Shown here: one piece after another, positions 8,959 through 15,965 of the stretch
How positions within the stretch are numbered: position 1 is the stretch's first letter
Layout: every line of letters begins with the position of its first letter
DNA from: Brevundimonas sp. UBA7635
GTDB taxonomy: Bacteria > Pseudomonadota > Alphaproteobacteria > Caulobacterales > Caulobacteraceae
Direction: 5' to 3'
Assembly: GCA_002483865.1 (NCBI GenBank)
Contig: DLIT01000081.1
Coordinates: 18,130 to 46,302, forward strand
DNA: 28,173 bases
Position numbers and translations under genes: made by a program
The notes under the pieces: model-generated
What the model was told of the DNA's origin: nothing
The model's database searches: none
Seen by the model: only the letters and a program-made list of their open reading frames with translations

Positions 8959-9732
8959 GTGACCCAGCTAAATTCGCGCACATTGGACAAGGCCCTCGAT
9001 CTCCTGCTGGCCTTGGGTGCCGATCGAGGCCAGCGCCCCTTCGCCCAGGTCGCCTGCGATGTGGGCCTACCGTTCTCGACCGCGCGCCGGTTCGGTGCCG
9101 TTCTTGAAAGTCGTGGTCTGATCATACGCCAGCAAGCTGGTCGATATCTTCCGGGGCCAGCCTTGCTGGAGATCGGAGAAGCAATGCCTCGTCGCCGCGT
9201 TTTCGCTGATCTGGTTCGTCCGATCCTCAGTCTTCTCTCGCGCCAAGCGGGGATGACCGCCCATCTCGGCATCCTCGAAGACCAGATGGTCACATACGTC
9301 TGCAAGGCGGGTGAAGGCGTGTTCACTCGCGAAGGCATGCAGTTGGAAGCCTATTGTTCAGGCGTAGGCAAGGTGCTGCTTGCCTCACTCTCGCAAGCCG
9401 AGTTGGATCAGTATCTGGCAGCTGGCGCGCTTGTCGCGCTCACGCCTCGAACAATCATCGATCCTGGACAACTACGCGACGAACTTTTCCAGGTTCGTCA
9501 GCAAGGTTGGGCGATTGAAGATGGCGAAGTGATCGAGGGTCTTGCCTGCATGGCGATTCCGGTGCGTGATCACGAGGGCCGGGTGTGGGCCGCCGTCTCC
9601 ATTTCTGGAAGCCAGCACAGGTTCAGTCCTCGCGTCCGAGCGCGCCAACTTCTACAACTCACCAAGGCAGCGGAAGCCGTGACCGATCTGCCCTTGGATC
9701 TTGTCCCCGGTAGCCCCGCAATCGCGCCCTGA
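8959..9732 (+). CDS. IclR-family transcriptional regulator
   Basis: A 257-residue regulator starting at a GTG with an AGAGGTGAGAG ribosome region. The N-terminal winged helix-turn-helix covers about residues 5-65 (ALDLLLALG...FAQVACDVGLPFSTARRFGAVLESRGLI). The C-terminal ligand-binding domain covers about 80-250, with the typical VLLASLSQAELDQYL and GWAIEDGEVIEGLACMAIPVRD segments. IclR proteins usually sense small carbon-source molecules, often aromatic acids, and control an adjacent divergent promoter. Here that promoter would be that of the TonB-dependent receptor. Two inverted repeats in the shared intergenic region are possible binding sites. Whether it activates or represses cannot be read from the sequence. 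Confidence 0.92.
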   Translation: MTQLNSRTLDKALDLLLALGADRGQRPFAQVACDVGLPFSTARRFGAVLESRGLIIRQQAGRYLPGPALLEIGEAMPRRRVFADLVRPILSLLSRQAGMTAHLGILEDQMVTYVCKAGEGVFTREGMQLEAYCSGVGKVLLASLSQAELDQYLAAGALVALTPRTIIDPGQLRDELFQVRQQGWAIEDGEVIEGLACMAIPVRDHEGRVWAAVSISGSQHRFSPRVRARQLLQLTKAAEAVTDLPLDLVPGSPAIAP

Positions 9733-9735
9733 TTA

Positions 9736-9757
9736 GCAAACCCCGCCGCAGGTTTGC
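9736..9757. terminator. Weak hairpin between convergent IclR and TauD-like genes
   Basis: The 7-bp inverted repeat GCAAACC / GGTTTGC with an 8-nt loop starts 3 nt after the IclR stop and precedes the stop of the opposing dioxygenase gene. No T-tract follows, so it is only a possible terminator. Confidence 0.3.
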
Positions 9758-9789
9758 GACGGGGGCTCCGAGCCGTTCCAGTTCTGGCT

Positions 9790-10593
9790 TCAGACGACGG
9801 TTTGCTCACCGTCCTCGATCTGCACCCGATATCCCGAGCGGACTTGAGGATAGTAGTCCCAGATCGCGAGGTGCTGCGTGCATCGATTGTCCCAGAAGGC
9901 GACCGAATGTGGCTCCCAGCGGAAACGCATCTGGAAGTATTCATTGGCGCAATGGTCGAAGAGGAATTTCAGGATCGCATCGCTTTCCGGTTGGTCCAAC
10001 TCATTGATGCGCGCCGTGAACCCCCGGTTCACGTAAAGCGCCTTGCGACCCGTGATCGGGTGGGTCCGGATAACCGGATGCACGGCGATCGGGAACTTTC
10101 CTTCCGGATCGAAGCGGCCGAAAGCCAGACGACCGTCGTGGGTCGCCGTCAGGCCTTCGAGATAGGCCTTCATGCGATCCGACAGCGCATCGTAAGCCGC
10201 ATACATCGAGGCGAAGGCAGTGTCTCCGCCGAGAGTCGGCAGGGTATGCAGATAGAGGATGCTGCCCATAGGCGGCACGGTGGCGCAGGACATATCCGTA
10301 TGCCATTCTTCGCCAGCCACGTGCTTGGAGTTCTCGTCCGCATGCAACTTGCGAACCTCGGGATGATCCGGCAAGCCTTTCAGCGCGTGAATCTGAAGCG
10401 GTCCGAAACGCTGTCCGACATTTTTCAAGGACGCCGGATCAAGCGGTTGATCTCGAAAGAAGATGACCTGGTGTTCGCCGATCGCCCGGCAAACCTCGTC
10501 GAACTGCTGATCGCTCATCGCTGTCAGATCGACATTACCGATGATGGCCCCGATGCGCGGCGTCAAAGGTTCGACCGTGATGCTCTTGTACAT
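9790..10593 (-). CDS. TauD/TfdA-family Fe(II)/2-oxoglutarate-dependent dioxygenase
   Basis: A 267-residue cytoplasmic dioxygenase. The family's iron ligands are visible: His98 and Asp100 (EWHTDMS) and His241 (QHLAIWDYYP). Arg252, 11 residues later, is placed to bind the 2-oxoglutarate carboxylate; this spacing matches TauD. The length is close to TauD (about 280). Enzymes of this family hydroxylate next to a heteroatom and so split off sulfite (taurine) or a phenol (2,4-D), or oxidise other substrates. The gene is divergent from the first GntR regulator and convergent with the IclR gene. Its place beside an aromatic cluster suggests side-chain or ether removal to expose the ring, but the substrate is not shown by the sequence. 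Confidence 0.88.
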   Translation of the reverse strand: MYKSITVEPLTPRIGAIIGNVDLTAMSDQQFDEVCRAIGEHQVIFFRDQPLDPASLKNVGQRFGPLQIHALKGLPDHPEVRKLHADENSKHVAGEEWHTDMSCATVPPMGSILYLHTLPTLGGDTAFASMYAAYDALSDRMKAYLEGLTATHDGRLAFGRFDPEGKFPIAVHPVIRTHPITGRKALYVNRGFTARINELDQPESDAILKFLFDHCANEYFQMRFRWEPHSVAFWDNRCTQHLAIWDYYPQVRSGYRVQIEDGEQTVV

Positions 10594-10653
10594 TCCGCCC
10601 TCTAAGAAAATGCGGCTTGCGGACGATGGCCCCGCAACACCGTTGATTTGTAC

Positions 10654-10674
10654 TGTATGCCGTATACCGTATGC
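10654..10674. promoter_or_regulatory. Three tandem heptamers YGTATRC, candidate GntR operator
   Basis: TGTATGC, CGTATAC and CGTATGC lie head to tail (10654-10660, 10661-10667, 10668-10674) with a self-complementary GTATAC at the centre. They occupy the 155-bp divergent region between the TauD-like dioxygenase and the first GntR regulator. They differ from the TTGTATGACAA sites further right, so the first GntR protein probably recognises this element. The assignment rests on position and repetition. Confidence 0.5.
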
Positions 10675-10748
10675 TGCGGCTCTCCAATCATGATCAGGGC
10701 CGTATGGCGAGCCAGACTCTCAAATCCTGATAACTTCGGAGCACCGTC

Positions 10749-11405
10749 TTGCCGCAAAGCGTTCGCATCCCTGCTCCCTTGCGCCTTCGTGATCAGGTCT
10801 ATGATCGCCTGCGCGCAGACCTTGAAGACGGTCTGCTGCCGCCTGATCATCGCTTCGTCGAGCTGGAGCTGGCCGCGCGCTACGGCGTTTCCCGCACCCC
10901 GGTGCGTGAAGCCTTGCTGCAACTCTCGCGCGAAGGCGTGCTCATTCCTCTGGATCGAGGCTACGCACTCAACAAGGCCGACCTGAAGCAGATTCTCGAC
11001 CGCCTGGAGGTTCGCCGGATGCTGGATGTCCAGGTTGCCCGACGCGCGGCGAAAGAAGCAACGCCGCACCACATTCGGCTGGCGCAGGCGGCCTTCGACC
11101 GGGCCAGAGCCGCGCACGAAGCTGGCAGCCACCGCGCCTTCGCGATCGCCCAGGGAGAATTTAGAAGCGCCCTTCAGGAGGCCTGCTCGAATGAGACCCT
11201 CCGCCGATGTTCGGCACTTGTAGACGACAGCTTCCGCTTTTTGCGTCTTCGCCTGTTTGAGGACCCAACCAACCGCGAACGCACGCTCGCAGCCACGCAG
11301 GAAATCCTCGAAGCGATACGCACTAAATCGCCCGATCATGCGGAAACGGCCACCCTGAGATTCCTGGAAGCCCTGGAAGAATTCCACAAGGCTGCGGCCG
11401 GTTGA
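10749..11405 (+). CDS. GntR-family (FadR/FCD-like) transcriptional regulator 1
   Basis: A 218-residue regulator with an N-terminal winged helix (about residues 12-75) whose recognition segment ELAARYGVSRTPVREALLQL is the GntR hallmark. A helical C-terminal ligand domain of the FCD type follows (FRSALQEACSNETLRR, and acidic/His residues that usually bind a metal and an organic acid). The only reasonable start is the TTG at 10749, preceded by CGGAG at 8 nt; no ATG occurs before the DNA-binding domain. It is divergent from the TauD-like dioxygenase, with heptamer repeats between them. It ends 31 nt before the aspartate-dehydrogenase-like gene, so read-through is possible. The ligand is unknown. 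Confidence 0.88.
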   Translation: MPQSVRIPAPLRLRDQVYDRLRADLEDGLLPPDHRFVELELAARYGVSRTPVREALLQLSREGVLIPLDRGYALNKADLKQILDRLEVRRMLDVQVARRAAKEATPHHIRLAQAAFDRARAAHEAGSHRAFAIAQGEFRSALQEACSNETLRRCSALVDDSFRFLRLRLFEDPTNRERTLAATQEILEAIRTKSPDHAETATLRFLEALEEFHKAAAG

Positions 11406-11420
11406 ACTTTATCCGTAATA

Positions 11421-11431
11421 TCGTCATACAA
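11421..11431. promoter_or_regulatory. FadR-type operator copy 1 (TCGTCATACAA)
   Basis: The reverse complement is TTGTATGACGA, one base from the consensus copy. It lies 5 nt before the ATG of the aspartate-dehydrogenase-like gene, overlapping the leader. A bound repressor could therefore block transcription start or ribosome access. It also precedes the second GntR gene, which suggests autoregulation. Confidence 0.6.
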
Positions 11432-11436
11432 GGTGC

Positions 11437-12249
11437 ATGACGCGAAACGCCCTGCCCCGCCTTGCCCTGATTGGTTTTGGTGCCATAGGCGCGGAAATCG
11501 CAGTCTGTCTGTCCCGCCTCGGCGAGACTGATCGGCTTGTCGCTGTCCTGGTGCGTCCGGGTCGATCCGCACCGGCTGCGGTTCATGATGTAAAGGACCT
11601 GATTGCGGCGCGCCCGGATGTTGTAATCGAATGCGCAGGTCATGAGGCTGCGCTCGCCTATTGCGGCCCCCTGCTGAGGGCCGGGATCGACGTCCTATTG
11701 TCTTCCATCGGCATTCTTTCGGACGACGCCGTCCTTGCCGACCTGGCCCGGGCGGAGACCGAAGGTGGCGGACGGCTCTTGCTGGGTGCCGGTGCCGTGG
11801 CCGGACTTGACGGACTGACCGCAGCGGCTTTGGCTGGCGTCGATACTGTGACCTACCTGTCCTACAAACCACCTCATGCGTGGCGTGGGACGCAGGCGGA
11901 ACAGACGGTCAATCTGAATCACGAAGCGGCTGAGGTGGTCTTTTTCGAAGGCTCCGCCCGACAGGCCGCGCGCAACTATCCAAAGAATGCCAATGTCGCG
12001 ATCGCTGTGGCGCTCAGCGCCCTCGGCCCCGACCTAACGAAGGTCAAATTGGTGTCATCCCGAAGGGTGACCGACCCCCTCGGGGTGATTGAGGCAGAGG
12101 GCACCTTCGGCCGGTTCAGATTCGAAGTCCTGGCGCTTGCAGCACCCAGCAACCCCAAGACATCCGCGCTGACAGCCTATAGTCTGCTTCAATGCGTCAG
12201 ATTGGACGCGAGTCTGCCCGTCCTGCGACTGCCGGGCGTAAAATACTAA
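11437..12249 (+). CDS. Aspartate-dehydrogenase-like NAD(P)-dependent oxidoreductase
   Basis: A 270-residue cytoplasmic oxidoreductase of the L-aspartate dehydrogenase/NadX type. The N-terminal Rossmann motif is G13-x-G15-x-x-G18 (LIGFGAIG). The C-terminal domain has family motifs KPPHAWRGTQAE (144-155), YPKNANVA (181-188) and NPKTSALTAYS (239-249). Known members oxidatively deaminate L-aspartate to oxaloacetate, or give iminoaspartate for NAD synthesis. From memory, the family has a conserved catalytic His in an N-x-H-E segment before the last motif; here the aligned segment reads DPLGV (213-217) with no His. The enzyme may therefore act on another substrate. It carries an operator overlapping its leader and is followed 53 nt later by the second GntR regulator. 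Confidence 0.8.
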   Translation: MTRNALPRLALIGFGAIGAEIAVCLSRLGETDRLVAVLVRPGRSAPAAVHDVKDLIAARPDVVIECAGHEAALAYCGPLLRAGIDVLLSSIGILSDDAVLADLARAETEGGGRLLLGAGAVAGLDGLTAAALAGVDTVTYLSYKPPHAWRGTQAEQTVNLNHEAAEVVFFEGSARQAARNYPKNANVAIAVALSALGPDLTKVKLVSSRRVTDPLGVIEAEGTFGRFRFEVLALAAPSNPKTSALTAYSLLQCVRLDASLPVLRLPGVKY

Positions 12250-12302
12250 AGATGTTGACCGATGCGGATCGGCCCGCCGAAAACCGCGCCTGAGAGAGCT
12301 TC

Positions 12303-12986
12303 ATGGAAACCGAAGACCTGCGCATCGAAGAAGGGCCGACCCTGGTCCGCGAGCACGCGGCGCGCAAACTGAGAGACGCGATCGCTGCCGGCCTCTACAA
12401 GCCTGGTGCCCGCTTGGTCGAGCGCGAACTCTGCGATGCCCTCGGCGTCAGCCGAACCTCAGTTCGCGAAGCCATGCGTCAACTCCAGGCAGAGAATTTG
12501 ATACGGGTCGGTCCGAGACGAAATATCAGCGTCGCAATCCTGACCTTGCAGGATGCCCAAGATATCTATGAGCTTCGGGAGATGGTCGAACCGGTCGCCC
12601 TGCGGCGCTTCATCGCTGTCGCAGACGCCACGGCCCTCAAGCAGGTCTCTGAATCCTGGTCTGTCATGCGCAAGAATTTCGCAAAACGAGATTCCCTTGC
12701 ATTGGCGAGAGAGGCAACCCGACTTTACGAGCATTTCCTGACTCACTGCGGCAGCCCGGTTTACCGGGATACGGGTGTACAGTTGCTCAATCGCGTCAGC
12801 TATCTGCGTCTTGCAGCCATGTCCTCGCCGGGTCGCCTTGAAAGCGGCATGGAAGAGTGGCGCGCCATCGTGGAGGCGACGGTTCAACGCAAAGCGGACG
12901 ACGCCGCCGAAGCCTATGTTGCTCATATCCGAAACGCCCGGGTTGCGATCGAGCAGAAACTGGCGACCGAGGATGACAAGGTCTAA
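12303..12986 (+). CDS. GntR-family (FadR/FCD) transcriptional regulator 2, probable cluster repressor
   Basis: A 227-residue regulator. The winged helix (about residues 14-80) contains ERELCDALGVSRTSVREAMRQL. The C-terminal FCD domain (about 85-220) has the acidic/His pattern usual for binding a metal and a carboxylate (ELREMVEPVALRR, LYEHFLTHCGSP, HIRNARVAIEQ). It lies between operator copies 1 and 2, and FadR-subfamily proteins recognise TNGTNNNACNA. It is therefore the best candidate for binding the five repeated sites. Known carbazole clusters of Sphingomonas are also controlled by a GntR-type repressor relieved by a pathway intermediate, which makes a similar role plausible here. Regulator 1 cannot be excluded as the partner of the sites. 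Confidence 0.9.
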   Translation: METEDLRIEEGPTLVREHAARKLRDAIAAGLYKPGARLVERELCDALGVSRTSVREAMRQLQAENLIRVGPRRNISVAILTLQDAQDIYELREMVEPVALRRFIAVADATALKQVSESWSVMRKNFAKRDSLALAREATRLYEHFLTHCGSPVYRDTGVQLLNRVSYLRLAAMSSPGRLESGMEEWRAIVEATVQRKADDAAEAYVAHIRNARVAIEQKLATEDDKV

Positions 12987-12996
12987 TATTTTATGA

Positions 12997-13007
12997 TTGT
13001 CATACAA
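12997..13007. promoter_or_regulatory. FadR-type operator copy 2 (TTGTCATACAA)
   Basis: An exact reverse complement of TTGTATGACAA. It overlaps the -35 hexamer of the likely promoter of the FAD hydroxylase gene, so binding should block RNA polymerase. Confidence 0.75.
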
Positions 13008-13025
13008 ACATAGGCTTCCTATCCT
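12997..13025 (+). promoter_or_regulatory. Sigma-70-type promoter of the FAD hydroxylase-cupin operon
   Basis: TTGTCA (12997-13002) and TATCCT (13020-13025) are separated by exactly 17 nt and lie 24 nt before the ATG at 13049. The -35 hexamer is part of operator copy 2. This is the clearest promoter match in the window. Confidence 0.55.
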
Positions 13026-13048
13026 GCTTCGAGCAGGAGGGTTTGAAG

Positions 13049-14272
13049 ATGTCTGTCGACGATCGCGTTCTAATCATCGGTGCCGGGCCGGTCGGCTCAG
13101 TGCTGGCGCTGGCCCTGCGCCAAGCGGGCGTCAAGGTCGCCCTGATCGAGAAGCTGCCACGTCCGGATCATGACTGCCGGGCCGCCAGCTGCCATCCGCC
13201 CACCATCGCCATGCTGGAACGGCTCGGGCTGCTGGAAGCTGGCCTCGATCAGGGCCTGATTTCACCGGTCTTCCACTATCTCGACCGGCTTTCCGGCCAA
13301 CTGGTCGGTCGCTTTGATCTTCGCGCCATGCAGACCCCGCCCAAGCACGCCTATGTCCTGCAATGGGAGCAGTGGAAGATCGCCGAAACAGTTCTCGAGC
13401 GTCTCCAGGCGGATGAAGGCGTCGAACTTCTCATGGGTCACGAACTCCTCAGCTTCTCCCAGGACGATGAGGGGGTGACGGCCGTCATCGGCGATCCGGA
13501 CGGGCGCCCCATCAGCCTGACCGGTCGCTATCTCGTCGGCTGCGACGGCGGGCGCAGCACCGTCCGCAAGCTCGCAGGCATAGAATTCGAGGGATTCACC
13601 TGGCCGGAGCGCTTCCTCAAGATCGATACGCGCCACGATTTTTCGACGCTCGGCACCCACATCTCCAATCGCAACTACTTCTCCGCGCCCAATGATTGGA
13701 TGAACCTCTTCATGGCGCGCGGCGAGGACGGCGAAGGCATGTGGCGCGCCGTCAGCCCCGTCGATCCCGTCATCACAGATGAGGCGGCGACCTCGACAGA
13801 GGCGGTCGAAGCCCGGCTGCAGCGTTTCTGTCCCAAGCCGGGTCCCTATGACATCGTCACCACCGCTATCTACCGGGTGCATCAACGAGTAGCCAAGACC
13901 TTCAATCTCGGTCGCATTATCCTCGCGGGCGACGCCGCTCACGTAAATAATCCCGTAGGCGGCATGGGCATGAACGGCGGCATCCACGACGCCGTCAACC
14001 TGGCCGACAAGCTGACTGCGATCTGGTTCGACAAGGCCGACGCCGCGGCGCTCCTTGATCGCTATACGCGCCAACGCCGCAAGGCTCAGATTGACGGCGT
14101 CCAGGCGCAGAGCATTGCCAATAAGACGCTCCTGGAAGAGCGGGATCCGGAAGTTCGTGCGGCCAAGCTCCAGGACATCCGCCGAGCTTCGGCCGACCCC
14201 GACCAACACGACGCCTTTATCCGCAGGTCTTGCATGATCGACAGCTTCGCGGCCGCTGAAGCCGTCCTCTAG
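13049..14272 (+). CDS. FAD-dependent aromatic hydroxylase (MhpA/PHBH-like)
   Basis: A 407-residue flavin monooxygenase expected to use NAD(P)H and O2 to hydroxylate a phenolic ring. From the ATG at 13049: the FAD-binding G11-A-G13-P-V-G16 with acidic Glu34, and the second FAD motif GDAAHVNNPVGGMGMNGG starting near residue 294. A TTG two codons upstream is also open, but the AGGAGG at 13035-13040 fits the ATG (8 nt) and is too close to the TTG. At about 410 residues it lacks the thioredoxin-like C-terminal domain of MhpA or phenol hydroxylase (about 550-650) and is closer in size to p-hydroxybenzoate hydroxylase. It heads an operator-controlled unit with the cupin and could make the catechol that the extradiol enzyme cleaves. 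Confidence 0.88.
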   Translation: MSVDDRVLIIGAGPVGSVLALALRQAGVKVALIEKLPRPDHDCRAASCHPPTIAMLERLGLLEAGLDQGLISPVFHYLDRLSGQLVGRFDLRAMQTPPKHAYVLQWEQWKIAETVLERLQADEGVELLMGHELLSFSQDDEGVTAVIGDPDGRPISLTGRYLVGCDGGRSTVRKLAGIEFEGFTWPERFLKIDTRHDFSTLGTHISNRNYFSAPNDWMNLFMARGEDGEGMWRAVSPVDPVITDEAATSTEAVEARLQRFCPKPGPYDIVTTAIYRVHQRVAKTFNLGRIILAGDAAHVNNPVGGMGMNGGIHDAVNLADKLTAIWFDKADAAALLDRYTRQRRKAQIDGVQAQSIANKTLLEERDPEVRAAKLQDIRRASADPDQHDAFIRRSCMIDSFAAAEAVL

Positions 14273-14285
14273 AGGAAAGAACGAC

Positions 14286-14813
14286 ATGGAACACATCGCC
14301 CGCCACGCCCGCCCGGCTCATCTCATCGAGGCTTCTCTGGAAGACATTATGGGACGGTACGTCAAACGTTTCCGTGACACCCAGGCTGACTGGAACGCGT
14401 TCTCCGACGCCAGTATCGAAGGTTATCACCGCGCCCAGCACCGTTTTGTCGGCGCTGGCGCGTCCGGAAAGCACGAAGACACGGGTATCATTCCCGCCGG
14501 GGCCTTCACTCTGTCGATCATGAACGTCCCTCCGGGTCAGGGAAACGCACCCCACACCCACGAGGTGGAGGAAGTCTTCTTTGTTCTCCAGGGCGAATGC
14601 GTCGTCTTCATCGAGGATGAGGCAGGCCGACGCCTCTCTCAAACGCTGAAACCCTGGGAAATGATCTCCTGTCCGCCCGGCGTCATCCACGGCTATGTTA
14701 ATGAAGCCGACGCGCCCTGCTTCCTTCAGGTCATGCTGGGCAAGGGGCGTCCCGATACGGCCGGATTCGCCGACAGCGCCCTGTTCGAACGGCGCGATGC
14801 CCATCTCGCCTGA
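14286..14813 (+). CDS. Cupin-domain protein
   Basis: A 175-residue single-domain cupin. Metal-binding motif 1 is visible as His90, His92 and Glu96 (HTHEVEEVFFVLQGE), and motif 2 supplies His135 (PPGVIHGY), the usual 3-His/1-Glu set. It starts 13 nt after the FAD hydroxylase stop, with AGAGGAAAG as ribosome site, so the two are co-transcribed. Cupins in aromatic clusters can be ring-cleaving or side-chain dioxygenases, isomerases or binding proteins, and the motif does not separate these. An enzymatic role on the hydroxylase product is a reasonable inference. Confidence 0.85.
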   Translation: MEHIARHARPAHLIEASLEDIMGRYVKRFRDTQADWNAFSDASIEGYHRAQHRFVGAGASGKHEDTGIIPAGAFTLSIMNVPPGQGNAPHTHEVEEVFFVLQGECVVFIEDEAGRRLSQTLKPWEMISCPPGVIHGYVNEADAPCFLQVMLGKGRPDTAGFADSALFERRDAHLA

Positions 14814-14834
14814 CGCAGGGCCTTAGAAAAAAGG

Positions 14835-14867
14835 AAGGCGGGCGGCGTAGAGAGCTCCGCCCGCCTT
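14835..14867. terminator. Strong bidirectional terminator
   Basis: An 11-bp perfect GC-rich stem, AAGGCGGGCGG (14835-14845) with CCGCCCGCCTT (14857-14867), and an 11-nt loop. TTTT-rich sequence follows on the plus strand and an A-run (T-run on the minus strand) lies on the other side. It separates the convergent cupin and extradiol dioxygenase genes. Confidence 0.85.
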
Positions 14868-14890
14868 TTCTCTCGCCGGTGATGTCCGCG

Positions 14891-15691
14891 TCAGGGCATG
14901 AGCGCCACGCCGCCCATACCGCTCGCCCATTCGGGGACAGCTTCGTAGAAGATGCGCTCTCCCCTACAGCCTGGCATGGTGCCAGCCAATGCGATCCAGG
15001 CGTTGACCTCCAGGCCACCGTTGCCCGCGTCCCGCAGGATCTCCGCGTTGGACAGCCGAGCGAGAGCTTCGCCCCGTCCCTCCACCAGATCGGCGATGAA
15101 GGCCTCGTCCCATTCGGCGTTGACGCGCCCCTCTTGCGGCACGCCGAGCCAATGGGACAGACCTCCGCCCGCAAGGACCACAGTCTTTTCCGCCGGCGGC
15201 CTCAAGGTCTCTACATAGGCGCGAAGACGACCGCCGAGCGCGTAGGACTGAGCAGGCTCCAACGCCTCGGCGAAGACCGTATTGAGGTAAAAAGGAACTA
15301 CCGCCAGGCCGTGCCCCGGATCGACAATGCCCAATGGGATCATCATCCCATGGTCGGGCCGTACGCCGCTGAGCGACGCCGCCTCGTCATCCAGGAAGGC
15401 GACCAGGCCTCTAGCAAAGTCCGGCGCGCCCTTCACAGGATCCAGGGGCAGGCCCATGTCGCCGTAAGGCGTAAAGCCATCGTCCACGCCGATCCCGACA
15501 GGTGTGGGTCGATCCAGGCTGAAGTTGTTGAGATGATCGCTGGAGATGATCACCAGGACATCGGGTTTGAGCGCACGCAAACGCGCACCAAGGCGCTTCA
15601 TGCCCTCGAACACCCGTTCGGATTGCGCTTCAACGCCCTGGGGGGCACCCAGAACATGCGACATGGCGAAGCCGCCGACGATGCGTCCCAT
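14891..15691 (-). CDS. Extradiol ring-cleavage dioxygenase, catalytic (LigB/CarBb-like) subunit
   Basis: A 266-residue class III extradiol dioxygenase subunit that would open a catechol-type ring next to the diol (meta cleavage) using Fe(II) and O2. From the ATG at 15691: iron ligands correspond to His12 (GGFAMSH) and His53 (SSDH), with a Glu around 193 (NAEWDEAF). His180 in GGGLSHWLG is the likely acid-base residue; this pattern follows LigB. Two ATGs in a row (15694 and 15691) overlap the stop of the upstream small-subunit gene. The AGGAGG spacing favours 15691, and translational coupling is expected. Being paired with a separate small subunit points to LigAB, CarBaBb or similar two-component enzymes rather than MhpB. 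The true substrate is unknown. Confidence 0.9.
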   Translation of the reverse strand: MGRIVGGFAMSHVLGAPQGVEAQSERVFEGMKRLGARLRALKPDVLVIISSDHLNNFSLDRPTPVGIGVDDGFTPYGDMGLPLDPVKGAPDFARGLVAFLDDEAASLSGVRPDHGMMIPLGIVDPGHGLAVVPFYLNTVFAEALEPAQSYALGGRLRAYVETLRPPAEKTVVLAGGGLSHWLGVPQEGRVNAEWDEAFIADLVEGRGEALARLSNAEILRDAGNGGLEVNAWIALAGTMPGCRGERIFYEAVPEWASGMGGVALMP

Positions 15692-15963
15692 CATGCCCTC
15701 CTGTCGAAATAGTGACTGATCGGGAAGAAGGGCATGGTCGGCCGCTTCGACCAGATCAGCCATTTGATCACATAGTTCCCGTGCACGCCGAGAGCCGAAA
15801 GCTCATCGCGAGAGCCCTGACGAAGGATCGGACGCTGCTCGAGCGGAATTTCGAAGCGATCCATGAGACCATCGATGTCCGTCTGAACCAGCGCCCGATC
15901 CCCAGGCGTCGCCACCAGGTGCTCAATCAGCGCGTGGACGGCTGCCGGCGCCTCCCTCCCCAT
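15691..15963 (-). CDS. Extradiol dioxygenase small (LigA/CarBa-like) subunit
   Basis: A 90-residue protein starting at the ATG at 15963, with GGAAGG as ribosome site. It resembles the alpha subunit of protocatechuate 4,5-dioxygenase. The middle reads FEIPLEQRPILRQGSRDELSALGVHGNYVIKWL, a helical cap whose pattern of leucines and a late G-V-H is typical. In LigAB the small subunit covers the active site of the catalytic subunit. It begins 2 nt after the hydrolase stop, and its TGA overlaps the start of the catalytic subunit, so a stoichiometric complex is likely. The order small then large subunit is the same as carBa-carBb. Confidence 0.82.
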   Translation of the reverse strand: MGREAPAAVHALIEHLVATPGDRALVQTDIDGLMDRFEIPLEQRPILRQGSRDELSALGVHGNYVIKWLIWSKRPTMPFFPISHYFDRRA

Positions 15964-15965
15964 GA

